64,000 nucleotides of DNA from Aeromonas enteropelogenes (GCF_000819845.1 NZ_CDCG01000006.1:62001-126000), one strand, 5' to 3'. Positions 1-8,788 are shown, counted from the stretch's first letter. Translations and numbers: made by a program. Notes: generated from the letters alone by a model not told the origin.

Positions 1-653
1 TCGCGCTGCAAGATGGCATCAAGGCCGAATCCGTCACCCTACTGCCGCAGCTGTGGCCGAACCTCGCCGGGGCCTATGCCGGTCGCCTGTGCAACCGTGC
101 CGTGAGCATTGCCGATACACCTTGCCGGGTACAGACCGGCGCTTTGGTTGGGCTGGGTAACAAGCCAAAGGACAAAGACGGGGTCGAGCTGCCGCTGGCA
201 ACCCTGCAAACCCTGGAACAGAACCGTTATTCGGTGCCGATGTGGTACCCGGACTATGACGGCATCTACTGGGCCGATGGCCGCACCCTGGACGCCGAGG
301 GCGGAGACTACCAGGTGATCGAAAACCTGCGGGTGGTCTACAAGGTCGCCCGCCGGATGCGGGTACGAGCCATTGCCCGAATCGGCGATCGCTCGTTCAA
401 CTCCACCCCGGGCAGCACGGCCGCCGCCATCCTCTACTTTGGCAAAGACCTGCGCACCATGGCCAAGGCAGCCACCATCGATGGTAAGCCGTTCCCGGGC
501 GATATCGCCTCCCCCAAAGACGGCGATATCACCATCCAGTGGATCGATAAAAACCACGTCTCCATCTACGTGAAAGTCCGCACCGTGGACTGCCCCAAGG
601 GGATCGATATCAACATCATGCTCGATTTGAGCATCAACAACGGGGAGGGCTAA
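1..653 (+). CDS. Tail sheath protein (DUF2586 family), 5' end outside window
   Basis: The frame is open from base 3 with no stop upstream, so the gene begins before the window and only about the last 216 residues are seen; the GTG at 102 is internal. The product resembles the DUF2586 proteins that serve as contractile tail sheath in HP1/K139-type phages, and its place directly before the tube gene fits. The C-terminal part of a sheath is the usual region that contacts the inner tube and neighbouring subunits. The next gene starts 3 bases after the stop, indicating one late transcript. Confidence 0.8.
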   Translation, partial: ALQDGIKAESVTLLPQLWPNLAGAYAGRLCNRAVSIADTPCRVQTGALVGLGNKPKDKDGVELPLATLQTLEQNRYSVPMWYPDYDGIYWADGRTLDAEGGDYQVIENLRVVYKVARRMRVRAIARIGDRSFNSTPGSTAAAILYFGKDLRTMAKAATIDGKPFPGDIASPKDGDITIQWIDKNHVSIYVKVRTVDCPKGIDINIMLDLSINNGEG

Positions 654-656
654 CCC

Positions 657-1112
657 ATGACCAGACGCATTTCAGGCCAGAGCTTCGATACCGAACTGAT
701 GGGCGCCATGGTGCACGTCGAGAAAGCCAGCCTATCCATCACCGACAACAGCGCCGTGGCGCAAACCCGTGGGATTCCTGACGGCTATGTCGATGGGGAT
801 GTGGCCGCAGAGCTGGAGTTCGAGCTCGATGCCAAGAACTTCACCCTGCTGAGCGATGCCGCCAAGCGGGCCGGTAGCTGGCGCGGGATGAAGCCTGACG
901 ATGTGCTGTTCTACGCCGACACCGGCGACGAACAGATGAAGGTGGAAGCCTTCGGCGTGAAGCTGCAGATCTCTGACCTGCTGGATGTTGACCCCAAGGG
1001 GGGCAGCAAGGGGGTGCACAAGATCAAGGGTTTCGTCACCTCCCCCGACTTCGTTCACATCAATGGCGTGCCGTACCTCTCCGAAGACGACACCCGCCAC
1101 ATGAAGGGCTAA
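657..1112 (+). CDS. Tail tube protein (DUF2597 family)
   Basis: The 151-residue product matches the DUF2597 family in size and character (N-terminal Met-Thr-Arg-Arg-Ile-Ser-Gly start, central conserved Asp-Val-Asp-Pro). HP1-type phages use this protein as the inner tail tube, and it always follows the sheath gene. Start ATG lies 3 bases after the sheath stop, with GGGGAGGG just upstream as ribosome binding site. The assignment as tube is from gene order and family, not from a visible catalytic motif. Confidence 0.8.
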   Translation: MTRRISGQSFDTELMGAMVHVEKASLSITDNSAVAQTRGIPDGYVDGDVAAELEFELDAKNFTLLSDAAKRAGSWRGMKPDDVLFYADTGDEQMKVEAFGVKLQISDLLDVDPKGGSKGVHKIKGFVTSPDFVHINGVPYLSEDDTRHMKG

Positions 1113-1115
1113 CGG

Positions 1116-1325
1116 ATGGATCTGATCGACCGTGCCACCCAACACGCCGAGCGGATGCTGGCGGCCCAGCTGGATAACCAGCTAGGCCGCAGCCACCACC
1201 AGGGCGAGAGCCTGCACCACTGCGAGGAGTGCGGCGATCCGATCCCGGAAGCGCGCCGCCTGCATGTGCCGGGTGTGCGCCTGTGTGTCAGCTGCAAGAG
1301 CCGCGCAGAACGGCGCGGGCAATAA
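1116..1325 (+). CDS. TraR/DksA-type C4 zinc-finger protein
   Basis: A 69-residue protein with a C-terminal four-cysteine zinc finger (Cys-Glu-Glu-Cys, then Cys-Val-Ser-Cys about 18 residues later), as in phage and plasmid TraR/DksA proteins. Such proteins bind in the RNA polymerase secondary channel and alter initiation; here it might favour phage late expression, which is inference. The N-terminal helix is short, as in TraR rather than full DksA. It begins 3 bases after the tube gene and precedes the lysis cassette. Confidence 0.85.
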   Translation: MDLIDRATQHAERMLAAQLDNQLGRSHHQGESLHHCEECGDPIPEARRLHVPGVRLCVSCKSRAERRGQ

Positions 1326-1337
1326 CGAGAACGGGAT

Positions 1338-1673
1338 ATGAACCCTATGCCAAACAAAGACCCCACCCTCTGGGCTGCCCTGCTGGCCTGGTTGATGGAT
1401 AACTGGCCCGCCGTTTCCGGGGCTCTGCTGGCGTTGAGCATTTCATTTATGCGCATCACCTATGACGGCGGCAGCGGGCGCCGCCGCCTGATCGAATCAA
1501 CCATGTGCGGCCTGATCACCTTGGCCGCCGCATCCGGTACCACCCTGCTCGGCGTCCCCTATGAAGCAGCCCCGTTTATCGGCGGTGTGGTGGGGCTGCT
1601 CGGGGTAGACATCATCCGCGAGCGGGCCAAGTTGGTGTTCAACAAGAAGGGAGACAGCAATGCCGCGCAGTAA
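1338..1673 (+). CDS. Phage holin, lambda-family type
   Basis: A 111-residue membrane protein with three predicted hydrophobic segments (about residues 12-35, 53-70 and 75-92) and a charged, lysine-rich C-terminus, the layout of class I holins. It would form lesions in the inner membrane that let the endolysin reach the cell wall. It sits first in the lysis cassette and its 3' end overlaps the endolysin start by 14 bases. A second Met codon at position 4 could serve as an alternative start, as in lambda S, but this is speculative. Confidence 0.8.
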   Translation: MNPMPNKDPTLWAALLAWLMDNWPAVSGALLALSISFMRITYDGGSGRRRLIESTMCGLITLAAASGTTLLGVPYEAAPFIGGVVGLLGVDIIRERAKLVFNKKGDSNAAQ

Positions 1674-2121
1674 CTGCCACCCGCAGGTGGCCGCCTTTCT
1701 CGACATGATCGCCTTTTCAGAAGGCACCAAGGGCCGGGGCGATGACGGTTACAACAAGCTGGTCAATCCGGCGGGGTTCTTCACCGACTACCGCACCCAT
1801 CCGAACGTGCTGGTGCAGGTCAATCAGACCCTGAAAAGCACCGCTGCGGGCCGCTATCAGCACCTGTCAAAGCACTGGGCCCACTACCGCGATCAGCTCG
1901 GCCTGCCGGACTTTGGCCCCGAGTCGCAAGATGCCTGGGCAATCCAGCTGATCCGCGAGCGCAAGGCACTGGACGATGTGCTCAAGGGCCGCATCAGCCA
2001 AGCGATCGCCAAGTGCGCCAACATCTGGGCCAGCCTGCCGGGCGCCGGTTATGGCCAGCGCGAACACAAGCTGGCTGATCTGCTGGCCAAGTTCACTGAG
2101 TTCGGCGGGGTGCTGGCATGA
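1660..2121 (+). CDS. Endolysin, lambda R-type lytic transglycosylase
   Basis: The 153-residue protein closely follows lambda gpR: the start of the domain reads AFLDMIAFSEGT, giving the catalytic Glu at residue 21, and the conserved blocks FFTDY, STAAGRYQ, SQDAWA and NIWASLPGAGYGQ are all present. It cleaves the glycan MurNAc-GlcNAc bond with formation of a 1,6-anhydro product. There is no signal peptide, so export depends on the upstream holin. The gene overlaps both the holin and the next (spanin) gene by a few bases. Confidence 0.93.
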   Translation: MPRSNCHPQVAAFLDMIAFSEGTKGRGDDGYNKLVNPAGFFTDYRTHPNVLVQVNQTLKSTAAGRYQHLSKHWAHYRDQLGLPDFGPESQDAWAIQLIRERKALDDVLKGRISQAIAKCANIWASLPGAGYGQREHKLADLLAKFTEFGGVLA

Positions 2122-2561
2122 ACATCCTCAAGGAGTTGTTCTCCAACGTGCTGTTCGTACTGGTGCTGGTCCTGCTGGTAACCATACGAGCAGGCTATGG
2201 GGTGCTAAAAGAACGCACCAAGGCGCTGGCTGATGCCGACAGCACCATCAGCACCTTGCAGTTGGCTAACCAGTTGATGGCCGAAGACCTCGAAACTCTC
2301 TCGAAGAAGGAATCGGGCTTGCGCGCCCTGCTTGAACACCAGAACGCCGCCTTGGCCGATCTCGACCAACAGAACAGGAAGACCGCCGATGAACTGCAAC
2401 AAGCCTTGGCCACGCCACCGGAAGGCCGCCCGAACTGCGCTAGTGAGCCTCTGCCTGTTGGCGCTCTGCGCCTGCTCCAGCCAGCCCCAGACCGTGGTGC
2501 AAACCAAGGTGGTGAAGCGGCTACCGCCGCCGGGGCTGGTACCAAACTGCCCGGAACCTGA
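2118..2561 (+). CDS. Inner-membrane spanin (Rz/LysB-like)
   Basis: The 147-residue product has a single N-terminal transmembrane segment (about residues 8-26) followed by a long coiled-coil, Ala/Gln/Leu-rich periplasmic region, the typical i-spanin design. With its outer-membrane partner it fuses the two membranes at the last step of lysis. The ATG overlaps the endolysin stop (ATGA). The partner gene is embedded within it in the +1 frame. The last ~40 residues are low in complexity because they share sequence with the overlapping gene. Confidence 0.8.
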   Translation: MNILKELFSNVLFVLVLVLLVTIRAGYGVLKERTKALADADSTISTLQLANQLMAEDLETLSKKESGLRALLEHQNAALADLDQQNRKTADELQQALATPPEGRPNCASEPLPVGALRLLQPAPDRGANQGGEAATAAGAGTKLPGT

Positions 2562-2688
2562 ATTCACGGGGACGACCTACGGTGATGCCGTGCGGTTTAT
2601 CCCCACCCTGCAGATGGCCATGCGCCGCTGCCAAACCCAAATCAACACCCTGAACCATTGGATTGAACAAGAGGAAACCACCCCATGA
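2389..2688 (+). CDS. Outer-membrane spanin lipoprotein (Rz1/LysC-like), nested
   Basis: This frame lies inside the i-spanin gene and runs past its end. From ATG 2389 (AGGAAG about 8 bases upstream) it gives 99 residues with a basic start, a hydrophobic stretch and a lipobox ending LCAC|SS near residue 30, so it should be processed by signal peptidase II and anchored to the outer membrane. Longer starts (e.g. 2332) would put 19 non-hydrophobic residues before the signal and are less likely. The proline-rich stretch RLPPPG follows the lipobox, as in other o-spanins. Its stop overlaps the next start (ATGA). Confidence 0.82.
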   Translation: MNCNKPWPRHRKAARTALVSLCLLALCACSSQPQTVVQTKVVKRLPPPGLVPNCPEPEFTGTTYGDAVRFIPTLQMAMRRCQTQINTLNHWIEQEETTP

Positions 2689-2948
2689 CCACACCCATCA
2701 TCACCCTGGACGTTGCCGGTAAAGAGTTGAAGTTCGCCCCCACCATGGTGGCCTACAACGGCTTTATCAACGACATGATGCCAAGCGACAAGGTAGCGCC
2801 GGCCCACAACTACCTGAAAAAGATCGTCTGCCAGGAGAGCAAAGAGGCGCTCGATGAGCTGCTCAAACGCCCGGGCGCGGCGCTGCAGTTGGCGGGTGCC
2901 ATTAACCAGCAGTTCGCCCCCGATCTGGAGATCACCGTAAAAAACTGA
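2685..2948 (+). CDS. Tail assembly chaperone, short form
   Basis: The 87-residue product resembles the phage tail assembly chaperones of HP1/K139-type phages (the family once called DUF2765). It lies directly before the tape-measure gene, the invariable position of the lambda G and P2 E chaperones. It should bind the tape measure and guide tail length. The last two sense codons are AAA AAC, part of a slippery heptamer; see the fusion form that extends to 3133. Confidence 0.75.
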   Translation: MTTPIITLDVAGKELKFAPTMVAYNGFINDMMPSDKVAPAHNYLKKIVCQESKEALDELLKRPGAALQLAGAINQQFAPDLEITVKN

Positions 2949-3133
2949 CGGCGCGCGCCGAGGCCATCGAGCGCAATCACCTGGAGCAGGCGCTGGCGCT
3001 GCGGCGCCACTACCTGCCCCATGACGATGACGATATCGACAGCCTGGCCCGCGCTATCTGGTTAGACAAGCACGTAAGAGAGTCCCACACCGCCGCAGTG
3101 GCCGAGGGCATCGCCAAAGCATTCAACGGATAA
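2685..3133 (+). CDS. Tail assembly chaperone, long frameshift form
   Basis: After a -1 shift at 2939-2945, translation would continue from CTG at 2945 for 62 codons to the TAA at 3131-3133, giving a protein of about 149 residues. The extension is not random: it is acidic/helical (for example HYLPHDDDDIDSLARAIW) and uses the same codon style as its neighbours, and its end lies only 6 bases before the tape-measure start. Double-product chaperones made this way are known for lambda G/GT and P2 E/E'. The extension itself has no other start codon with a good ribosome binding site. Confidence 0.75.
2939..2945 (+). promoter_or_regulatory. -1 ribosomal frameshift slippery heptamer A AAA AAC
   Basis: The reading frame of the chaperone gene ends GTA AAA AAC TGA. 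The bases A-AAA-AAC are exactly in the X-XXY-YYZ phase required for simultaneous -1 slippage, directly before the stop codon. The -1 frame is then open for 62 codons. The sequence following the site is GC-rich (gacggcgcgcgccg) and could form a stimulating structure. Confidence 0.85.
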
Positions 3134-3139
3134 CGGCCT

Positions 3140-4915
3140 ATGAACTGGATGGAAAAATTGATGATGCAGGTGACTTTGGTGGATCAGGTCACCAAACCCC
3201 TTGCAGGCATCAATGCCCAGATGGACAAGGTCAGCAAGGCAGGCCGTCAGGGCTGGAGCAGCATGGCAATGGGGGCCACCACGGTGGCCGCCGGTGGCAT
3301 GGCGATCCAGTCTGCTCTGGGCCCAGCCATCGAAATGGATCGGGCGCTGGGTGAAGTGGCCTCGCTCGATGTGAAAAAGGATGTGCTCGGGGCGTTGGGG
3401 CGCGAAGCTCTGGCCCTATCGGTGAAGTACGGCGAATCGGCAACCGAGATTGTCCGTTCCTCCTACGATATCCAATCCGCGATCGCGGGGCTGGAGGGTA
3501 ACGAGTTGCCCGCCTTTACCCGCGCCTCCACCACCTTGGCCAAGGCGACCAAGGCCGACACCGCCACCATCACCAACTACATGGGCACCATGTACGGCAT
3601 CTTCGAGCAGCAGGCCAAGATGATGGGTAAAGCCAACTGGGTGGAAGACTTGGCAGGCAAGACCGCTACAGCGGTGCAGATGTTCAAGACCACAGGCCAG
3701 GGCATGGCCGACGCGTTCGGGGCAATTGGCGCCAACGCCACCGCCGCCGGGATCTCGATGGATGAACAGTTCGCCGTGCTCGGCCAGCTGCAAGCCACCA
3801 TGAGCGGCGGCGAGGCCGGTACCAAGTTCAAGGCGTTTCTGGCTGGTGTGGGCGGTGCCCAGAAGGCTCTGGGTCTGCAATTCACCGATGCAGCGGGAAA
3901 CATGCTGCCGGTGCTCACCGTGCTGGACAAACTCAAGGCACGCTATGGCGAAACCCTGAGCGTGGCCGAGGGTGACGAGCTCAAGAAGGCATTCGGCTCG
4001 GATGAGGCGGTCAGCATGATCAAGCTCCTGATGACCAACACCAAGGGACTCGCCACCAACATCAACGCGCTGGCCAACACCCACGGCATGGGCAAGGCCG
4101 AACAGATGGCCGCAGCCATGACCGACCAGTGGCAGCGGGTCGAGCAAGCCTGGTTTGCCATTCGCGCCGCCGCGTTCGGGGTAGTGTTGCCAGCCATCAA
4201 TGCCGTGGTGGGCGCCTTTGCAGATGGCGCCAACGATGTGCTGCGCTGGACGCACCTCTTTCCGAACCTGACCAAGCTGATCAGCTATGCCGCGCTGGCA
4301 ATCGTGGGTTTGAGCATGGTTACCGGCACTTGGATGCTGGTTGCCGGTATCGCCAAGCTGGCCACGCTGGGGCTAGGTATTGCCTGGTCAATCATCATTG
4401 CCCCGCTCAACCTGCTGAAAGCAGGCCTTGCATCGTTTCGCGCCATCATGCTGGCCGTCAACATCGCCATGTATGCCAACCCTGTCGGGCTTATCGTGGC
4501 GGGCATCGTGCTGCTGATTGGTGCGGTGGCAGCAGTCATCTACTACTGGGACGACCTGAAAAAGACCTTCTCTGACTGGGGCGTGTTCCAGTTGCTAGGC
4601 AAGTCCATCGACTGGCTGATCGACAAGCTGAACATGATCCCGGGCGTCAACATCGAAGCGGGATCGATGCCGGACTTGAACCTGCCGAACCCTGCCAACA
4701 TCAACGCACCGCTCGCTCGCTATCGCGAAGGGAGCAATGGCTCAGGAATTCCGTCCGGTGGTCTGGGCCAGCAGCTGATCCAGGCCAACGCCGCCGCGAC
4801 CAGCGCCAACCAGAAACCGGCAAAAGCTCTGAGCATCGGGGAAGTTCATAACCACTTCCAGAACCCGATGACCCCTGAGCAGATGGCCGAAAACGCCTGG
4901 CTGGAGACCCCGTGA
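3140..4915 (+). CDS. Tail tape measure protein (TP901 type)
   Basis: At 591 residues this is the longest tail gene. The N-terminal part (about residues 50-340) is the conserved phage-tape-measure domain rich in Ala/Gly helices. A strongly hydrophobic stretch at roughly 385-480 contains several potential membrane helices, common for proteins that are injected and cross the host membrane. The C-terminus is flexible and Asn/Pro-rich. Its length sets tail length. It follows the chaperone gene, which is expected to coat it during assembly. Confidence 0.92.
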   Translation: MNWMEKLMMQVTLVDQVTKPLAGINAQMDKVSKAGRQGWSSMAMGATTVAAGGMAIQSALGPAIEMDRALGEVASLDVKKDVLGALGREALALSVKYGESATEIVRSSYDIQSAIAGLEGNELPAFTRASTTLAKATKADTATITNYMGTMYGIFEQQAKMMGKANWVEDLAGKTATAVQMFKTTGQGMADAFGAIGANATAAGISMDEQFAVLGQLQATMSGGEAGTKFKAFLAGVGGAQKALGLQFTDAAGNMLPVLTVLDKLKARYGETLSVAEGDELKKAFGSDEAVSMIKLLMTNTKGLATNINALANTHGMGKAEQMAAAMTDQWQRVEQAWFAIRAAAFGVVLPAINAVVGAFADGANDVLRWTHLFPNLTKLISYAALAIVGLSMVTGTWMLVAGIAKLATLGLGIAWSIIIAPLNLLKAGLASFRAIMLAVNIAMYANPVGLIVAGIVLLIGAVAAVIYYWDDLKKTFSDWGVFQLLGKSIDWLIDKLNMIPGVNIEAGSMPDLNLPNPANINAPLARYREGSNGSGIPSGGLGQQLIQANAAATSANQKPAKALSIGEVHNHFQNPMTPEQMAENAWLETP

Positions 4916-5238
4916 TGAGTGATGCCAAGTACATCGATATTTGGGTGGTAGACGGGGCATGGCAGCTCGATGCCGGTGGCCAGCCCCGTTACACCCAAGA
5001 CCGCCACAGCATCGGTCAGGACATCAAGCACCGGATCATGGAGTCCGGGCTGGCCCGCAAGCTGATTGGCGAGCGCAGCCCGACCCTGCGCGCCGATGTG
5101 ATGACCGAGATCGAGCTGCTGGTTGAGAACGACGAGCGACTGGTGCCGGGCACCATCGTGATCAGCGAAGAAGCCCCCGAGCGGGTACTGGTCACCGCTC
5201 GCACTTATGAATTTGGCGATCTGGAGGTAACCCTGTGA
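4915..5238 (+). CDS. Baseplate protein, DUF2590 family
   Basis: A 107-residue acidic protein of the DUF2590 type found in HP1/K139-like phages. The position between tape measure and gpJ is that of P2 gpW, a gp25-like wedge protein, and a similar role is inferred. The ATG at 4915 overlaps the preceding TGA (TGATG); a GTG one codon upstream is the only longer start and less likely. The gene ends overlapping the next start. Confidence 0.75.
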   Translation: MSDAKYIDIWVVDGAWQLDAGGQPRYTQDRHSIGQDIKHRIMESGLARKLIGERSPTLRADVMTEIELLVENDERLVPGTIVISEEAPERVLVTARTYEFGDLEVTL

Positions 5239-6422
5239 ACCTGCGCCCCAACGTGGATTTTATGACCCTGCTGGCCGAGACCGGCGTGCCGACCACCGAG
5301 CAGGCCATGGAGGCAGAGCTCAAGAAAGAGGTCGAGGCCGCCGGCTCCCTTATCACCAACGACAGCGATGTGAGCCCATTCTGGCGGCTGGTACGCGGCG
5401 TGGTGATTACCCCGGCGCTCTGGCTTATCCGCACTCTACTGGCAGGTCACGTGCTGCCAAACACCTTTGCCGCTACCGCCACCGATGCCTATCTCGACCT
5501 CAAGGCGTGGGATGTGGACTTGACCCGCAAGGGCGCCCAGAAGACCCGCGGGGTGATCAACTTCGTCAAGGCCAACCCGAGCGAAGCAGCCACCATCCCG
5601 GCCGATATCTGGATCAGCACCGAGCGCATCAACGGCACCATCTATCGGGTCAAGCCGCTGCAAGCGGTGGTGAGCCCTGCCGGTGAAGCGGTGGCTCGCG
5701 TGGTGTGCGAGGCAGAGTTCGCGGGCGCCGCCTGGAATCTGGCGCCGGGCTATTACAACCTGCTGAGCGAACCGGTCACCGGCATCTTGTCGGCCCGTAA
5801 CGATGACAAGGAGTGGATCACCACCCAGGGGGCCGATGCCGAGAGCAACGATGCGCTGGGGCTGCGCATTCAGAACCAGTTCTCGGCAGTAGGTCGCTAT
5901 CACATCGATGCCATTTACCGCTCGATGCTGGCAAGCGTCGCGGGCATTCGGGCCGATCACATCTTCTTCGAGCATGAAGCGCCGCGGGGCCCAGGTACCG
6001 CCAACGCCTACATCCTGCTGGAGGTGGGCGCCACACCGGCCAGCCTGATTGCCCAGCTTAACGACTACGTGGGCCGCCAGGGCAACCATGGCCACGGAGA
6101 TGACCTCTTTGTGATGGCGATGCCGGAGACCCAGCACAGCCTCACGCTGGAGCTGTGGCCGGTGGCCAACCTCAACGACGACCAGAAAGCCGCCCTCAAG
6201 CAGGGCGCGGAATCGCTGGTAAAAGCGGCGTTTCGCCAGTCGGCGGATTTTCCGGCCGTGACCAGAACGTGGCCACAGGCCAGATTCTCCATTTCACAAC
6301 TGGGCAAAGAGCTGCATAGCCAGTTCCCGCACCTGCTGAGCCTCAAGTTTGGGCAGGAGGATATCGTCTCGGGGATCTCCATCCCGCGTCTGACCGCGCT
6401 GGAGGTCACCCTGCATGACTGA
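5235..6422 (+). CDS. Baseplate assembly protein J
   Basis: The 395-residue product fits the baseplate_J family (P2 gpJ, Mu gp47), which makes the wedge of the baseplate and bridges hub and fibres. Typical features are the central block around VKANPSEAATIPADIWIST and the AWNLAPG motif. The start is GTG at 5235, overlapping the preceding TGA in GTGA, so translational coupling is likely. The 3' end overlaps the next gene by 8 bases. Confidence 0.88.
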   Translation: MNLRPNVDFMTLLAETGVPTTEQAMEAELKKEVEAAGSLITNDSDVSPFWRLVRGVVITPALWLIRTLLAGHVLPNTFAATATDAYLDLKAWDVDLTRKGAQKTRGVINFVKANPSEAATIPADIWISTERINGTIYRVKPLQAVVSPAGEAVARVVCEAEFAGAAWNLAPGYYNLLSEPVTGILSARNDDKEWITTQGADAESNDALGLRIQNQFSAVGRYHIDAIYRSMLASVAGIRADHIFFEHEAPRGPGTANAYILLEVGATPASLIAQLNDYVGRQGNHGHGDDLFVMAMPETQHSLTLELWPVANLNDDQKAALKQGAESLVKAAFRQSADFPAVTRTWPQARFSISQLGKELHSQFPHLLSLKFGQEDIVSGISIPRLTALEVTLHD

Positions 6423-7098
6423 TTCACCCCGCATAGATCACAACGCCAATGCACCGGCCATGCCCAATGCGTCTGCCCCGTGGTGGGAAGATGGCCAAAC
6501 CATCACCGATGGCGTGAAGGAACCCGCCTTTTTGGCGCGCGGTGTCATGGAGTTCTGGCAGTCGATCCGGCGCTGGTTGCTGGCGCCGCTGGCAGAGCAA
6601 GACCCGCTGACCTGCTCTCTCTCACTGCTCAACCTGCTGGCATGGGAGCGGGACATTACCCGCTTTGAATCTGAACCGCTGGAGCTGTTTCGCAAGCGGG
6701 TCAAGTTCGCCTTTGTGAATGCCCGTGACGCGGGAGAGGTCGCCGGATTCAAGCGCATATTCGAGCGCCTGGGCATCGGCTGGTGTGACATCCACGAACG
6801 GCAAGCCGGTGCGCCGTGGGACGTCATCACCATCGAGGTGACCGATAGCAGCATCGCCAACAACCAGAAGCTGATGGAGACGCTGATCCAGCACTATGGC
6901 CGCACCTGCCGCCGCTATCGCTTTCAGGTGGTTTACCCGGTCGCCGGTCACATCGGCTATGGCCAGTTTGATATGAGTCAGGAGGTATTTGCCGCCAGCC
7001 TCACCCCGCACAAAGCCAGATATCGGCTGGCACCTGGACACATCCAGATGATCCAGCACGTCTATGGCGCAACGCTGAAAACCAAGGAGACCCGATGA
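6415..7098 (+). CDS. Tail protein I
   Basis: A 227-residue protein of the phage tail protein I family: an N-terminal region with LLNLLAWERDITRFES, typical of gpI (the 'LPWLAWALSVD' type segment), followed by a positively charged helix LFRKRVKFAFVNARDAGEVAGFKRIFERLGI. It joins gpJ to the fibre. Gene order J-I-H is that of P2. It overlaps both neighbours by a few bases. Confidence 0.82.
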   Translation: MTDSPRIDHNANAPAMPNASAPWWEDGQTITDGVKEPAFLARGVMEFWQSIRRWLLAPLAEQDPLTCSLSLLNLLAWERDITRFESEPLELFRKRVKFAFVNARDAGEVAGFKRIFERLGIGWCDIHERQAGAPWDVITIEVTDSSIANNQKLMETLIQHYGRTCRRYRFQVVYPVAGHIGYGQFDMSQEVFAASLTPHKARYRLAPGHIQMIQHVYGATLKTKETR

Positions 7099-8780
7099 GC
7101 CAAGTCATCACCAACGCATTCGAGACCTATTGGCAAGGCTGCCTCACCGATCAGGTGCCAGTGGTGCTCGATGAGGTCGTGCTGGCGGATATTCCCAATC
7201 TGGATATCACCGCCCCCATCGACCCGAATACCGGCCTGCCGCCGCAGGCGCAGATTGTCCATCGCCATCCGGTGGATCAGCGCGGCCGCATCAACAACAA
7301 CGCCGTGGCGTATTCCATCGTGATGGATACCACAGTGGGCAACTTCTCATTCAATGCCATGTATCTCATCAACAAGGCCAGCGGCATGGTCGGGATGATT
7401 GTTTACAAGGGGCGAGAGACCAAAACCAAGACTGACCAGGCGACAGGTACCACCGGCAACAGCCTGGTGAAATCGATGCTGATGGAGTACGACCAGGCGG
7501 CCACCGCCACCGTGACCACCGTTGAGGCAGGCACCTGGCAGATTGACTACTCCGCCCGCCTGCTCGGCATGGACGAACAGCTGCGCCTGCAAGCGATCGC
7601 CTGCTTCGGGTCATCGGCCTTCTTTGGCGACGGATTCAAGCTGATCAACAAGGCGGGCAGCTACAAAGTGCAGCCGGGGGTGGCCATGGTCGGCGGCCTG
7701 CGTATTCAGCTGGATGCTGAACTGGCTGTGACGGTTGGGGCCAAGCCGGTCGGAGTGTGGGTGGATGTGCATCACGCCGGCACCATCCTGAGCCGCTGGG
7801 ATAACCATATCGAGTTCAAGACCAGCACCACAGAGCTGACTGATTACACCGACAGCAACGGCTATCGCCACTATGTGGCCAAGCTGGGGGTTGTCGAAGC
7901 CAACGCAACCGTCACGGACAAGCGTCCAGCCAATGAGTCTGCCGACCTGTGGGCCGCGTTGGAGGCGCTTCGCAAGCAGACGGAGCAAAGCGCCAGTGAC
8001 ATGGCGAAAGCGCTGGCAGACCATGCCAAGGGGAGAAACCACCCATCTGCCACCACCACCGAACAAGGGATGGTACGACTGGCCACGGTAGAGGAAGCGC
8101 TAGCCGGAAATAGTAACACCCTCGCAGTGACACCTGAGGGGCTGGATGCGGTGATCGGGGAGAGATTCCTGGCCGCGGGCTCGGCGTTACCAGCAACGAA
8201 CATCGGCCCGATCTGGCATGACGACTATGCCAGTTGGATGACATGGCAGGTATTTACCAAGAATGGGGCGGATTATCGGGGGTATGCCTCGGTGGATCTC
8301 GGTGCCCTGCTGCTCGATACACAGCCGACCCCACGACAAGGCTACATCAAGTCGGGCGTGCAAAACCTCTCTCGCACAACCTATGCCGCTTTGCGCGCCT
8401 GGGCAATGCACCACGGTCGAATGGTTGCGCCTGCTGCATGGCAAGCAGGCTCGATTGTATGTGCAGACAATGCAGACAACTCGACATTTCGGGTATACGA
8501 CGTGCGCGGCGAGTTCATTCGGGCGTTTGATGACGCCAGAGGGGCAGACCCGGCGCGTGTTTTCGGCAGCTGGCAGAACGGGACGCACATCACCGGGGAT
8601 CTCGATATCTCCCCAACAGTGCATGGCATTGGAAACCTAACGTCAACAAACGTTGATCCGGCTGATGGTGTTCCTAGACAAATTTTTACCATCAACCCGA
8701 CCGGTCAATCTACGACAGAGGGCTATTGGGGCAGGGTTAGACCTAGCAACACGGCGCTTTTGGCAACAATAAAGTATTAA
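7095..8780 (+). CDS. Tail fibre protein (gpH-like)
   Basis: The 561-residue product starts with the DUF3751-type fibre attachment domain (first ~150 residues), which binds the baseplate, and has a Thr/Ala-rich linker with the repeat-like motif HPSATTTEQGMVRLAT near residue 315. The C-terminal ~200 residues end with RPSNTALLATIKY, typical of host-binding fibre tips. GC content drops towards the end (after about 8600), as often seen in exchanged receptor-binding parts. Start overlaps the gpI stop (ATGA). Confidence 0.85.
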   Translation: MSQVITNAFETYWQGCLTDQVPVVLDEVVLADIPNLDITAPIDPNTGLPPQAQIVHRHPVDQRGRINNNAVAYSIVMDTTVGNFSFNAMYLINKASGMVGMIVYKGRETKTKTDQATGTTGNSLVKSMLMEYDQAATATVTTVEAGTWQIDYSARLLGMDEQLRLQAIACFGSSAFFGDGFKLINKAGSYKVQPGVAMVGGLRIQLDAELAVTVGAKPVGVWVDVHHAGTILSRWDNHIEFKTSTTELTDYTDSNGYRHYVAKLGVVEANATVTDKRPANESADLWAALEALRKQTEQSASDMAKALADHAKGRNHPSATTTEQGMVRLATVEEALAGNSNTLAVTPEGLDAVIGERFLAAGSALPATNIGPIWHDDYASWMTWQVFTKNGADYRGYASVDLGALLLDTQPTPRQGYIKSGVQNLSRTTYAALRAWAMHHGRMVAPAAWQAGSIVCADNADNSTFRVYDVRGEFIRAFDDARGADPARVFGSWQNGTHITGDLDISPTVHGIGNLTSTNVDPADGVPRQIFTINPTGQSTTEGYWGRVRPSNTALLATIKY

Positions 8781-8788
8781 GGTGGCTC

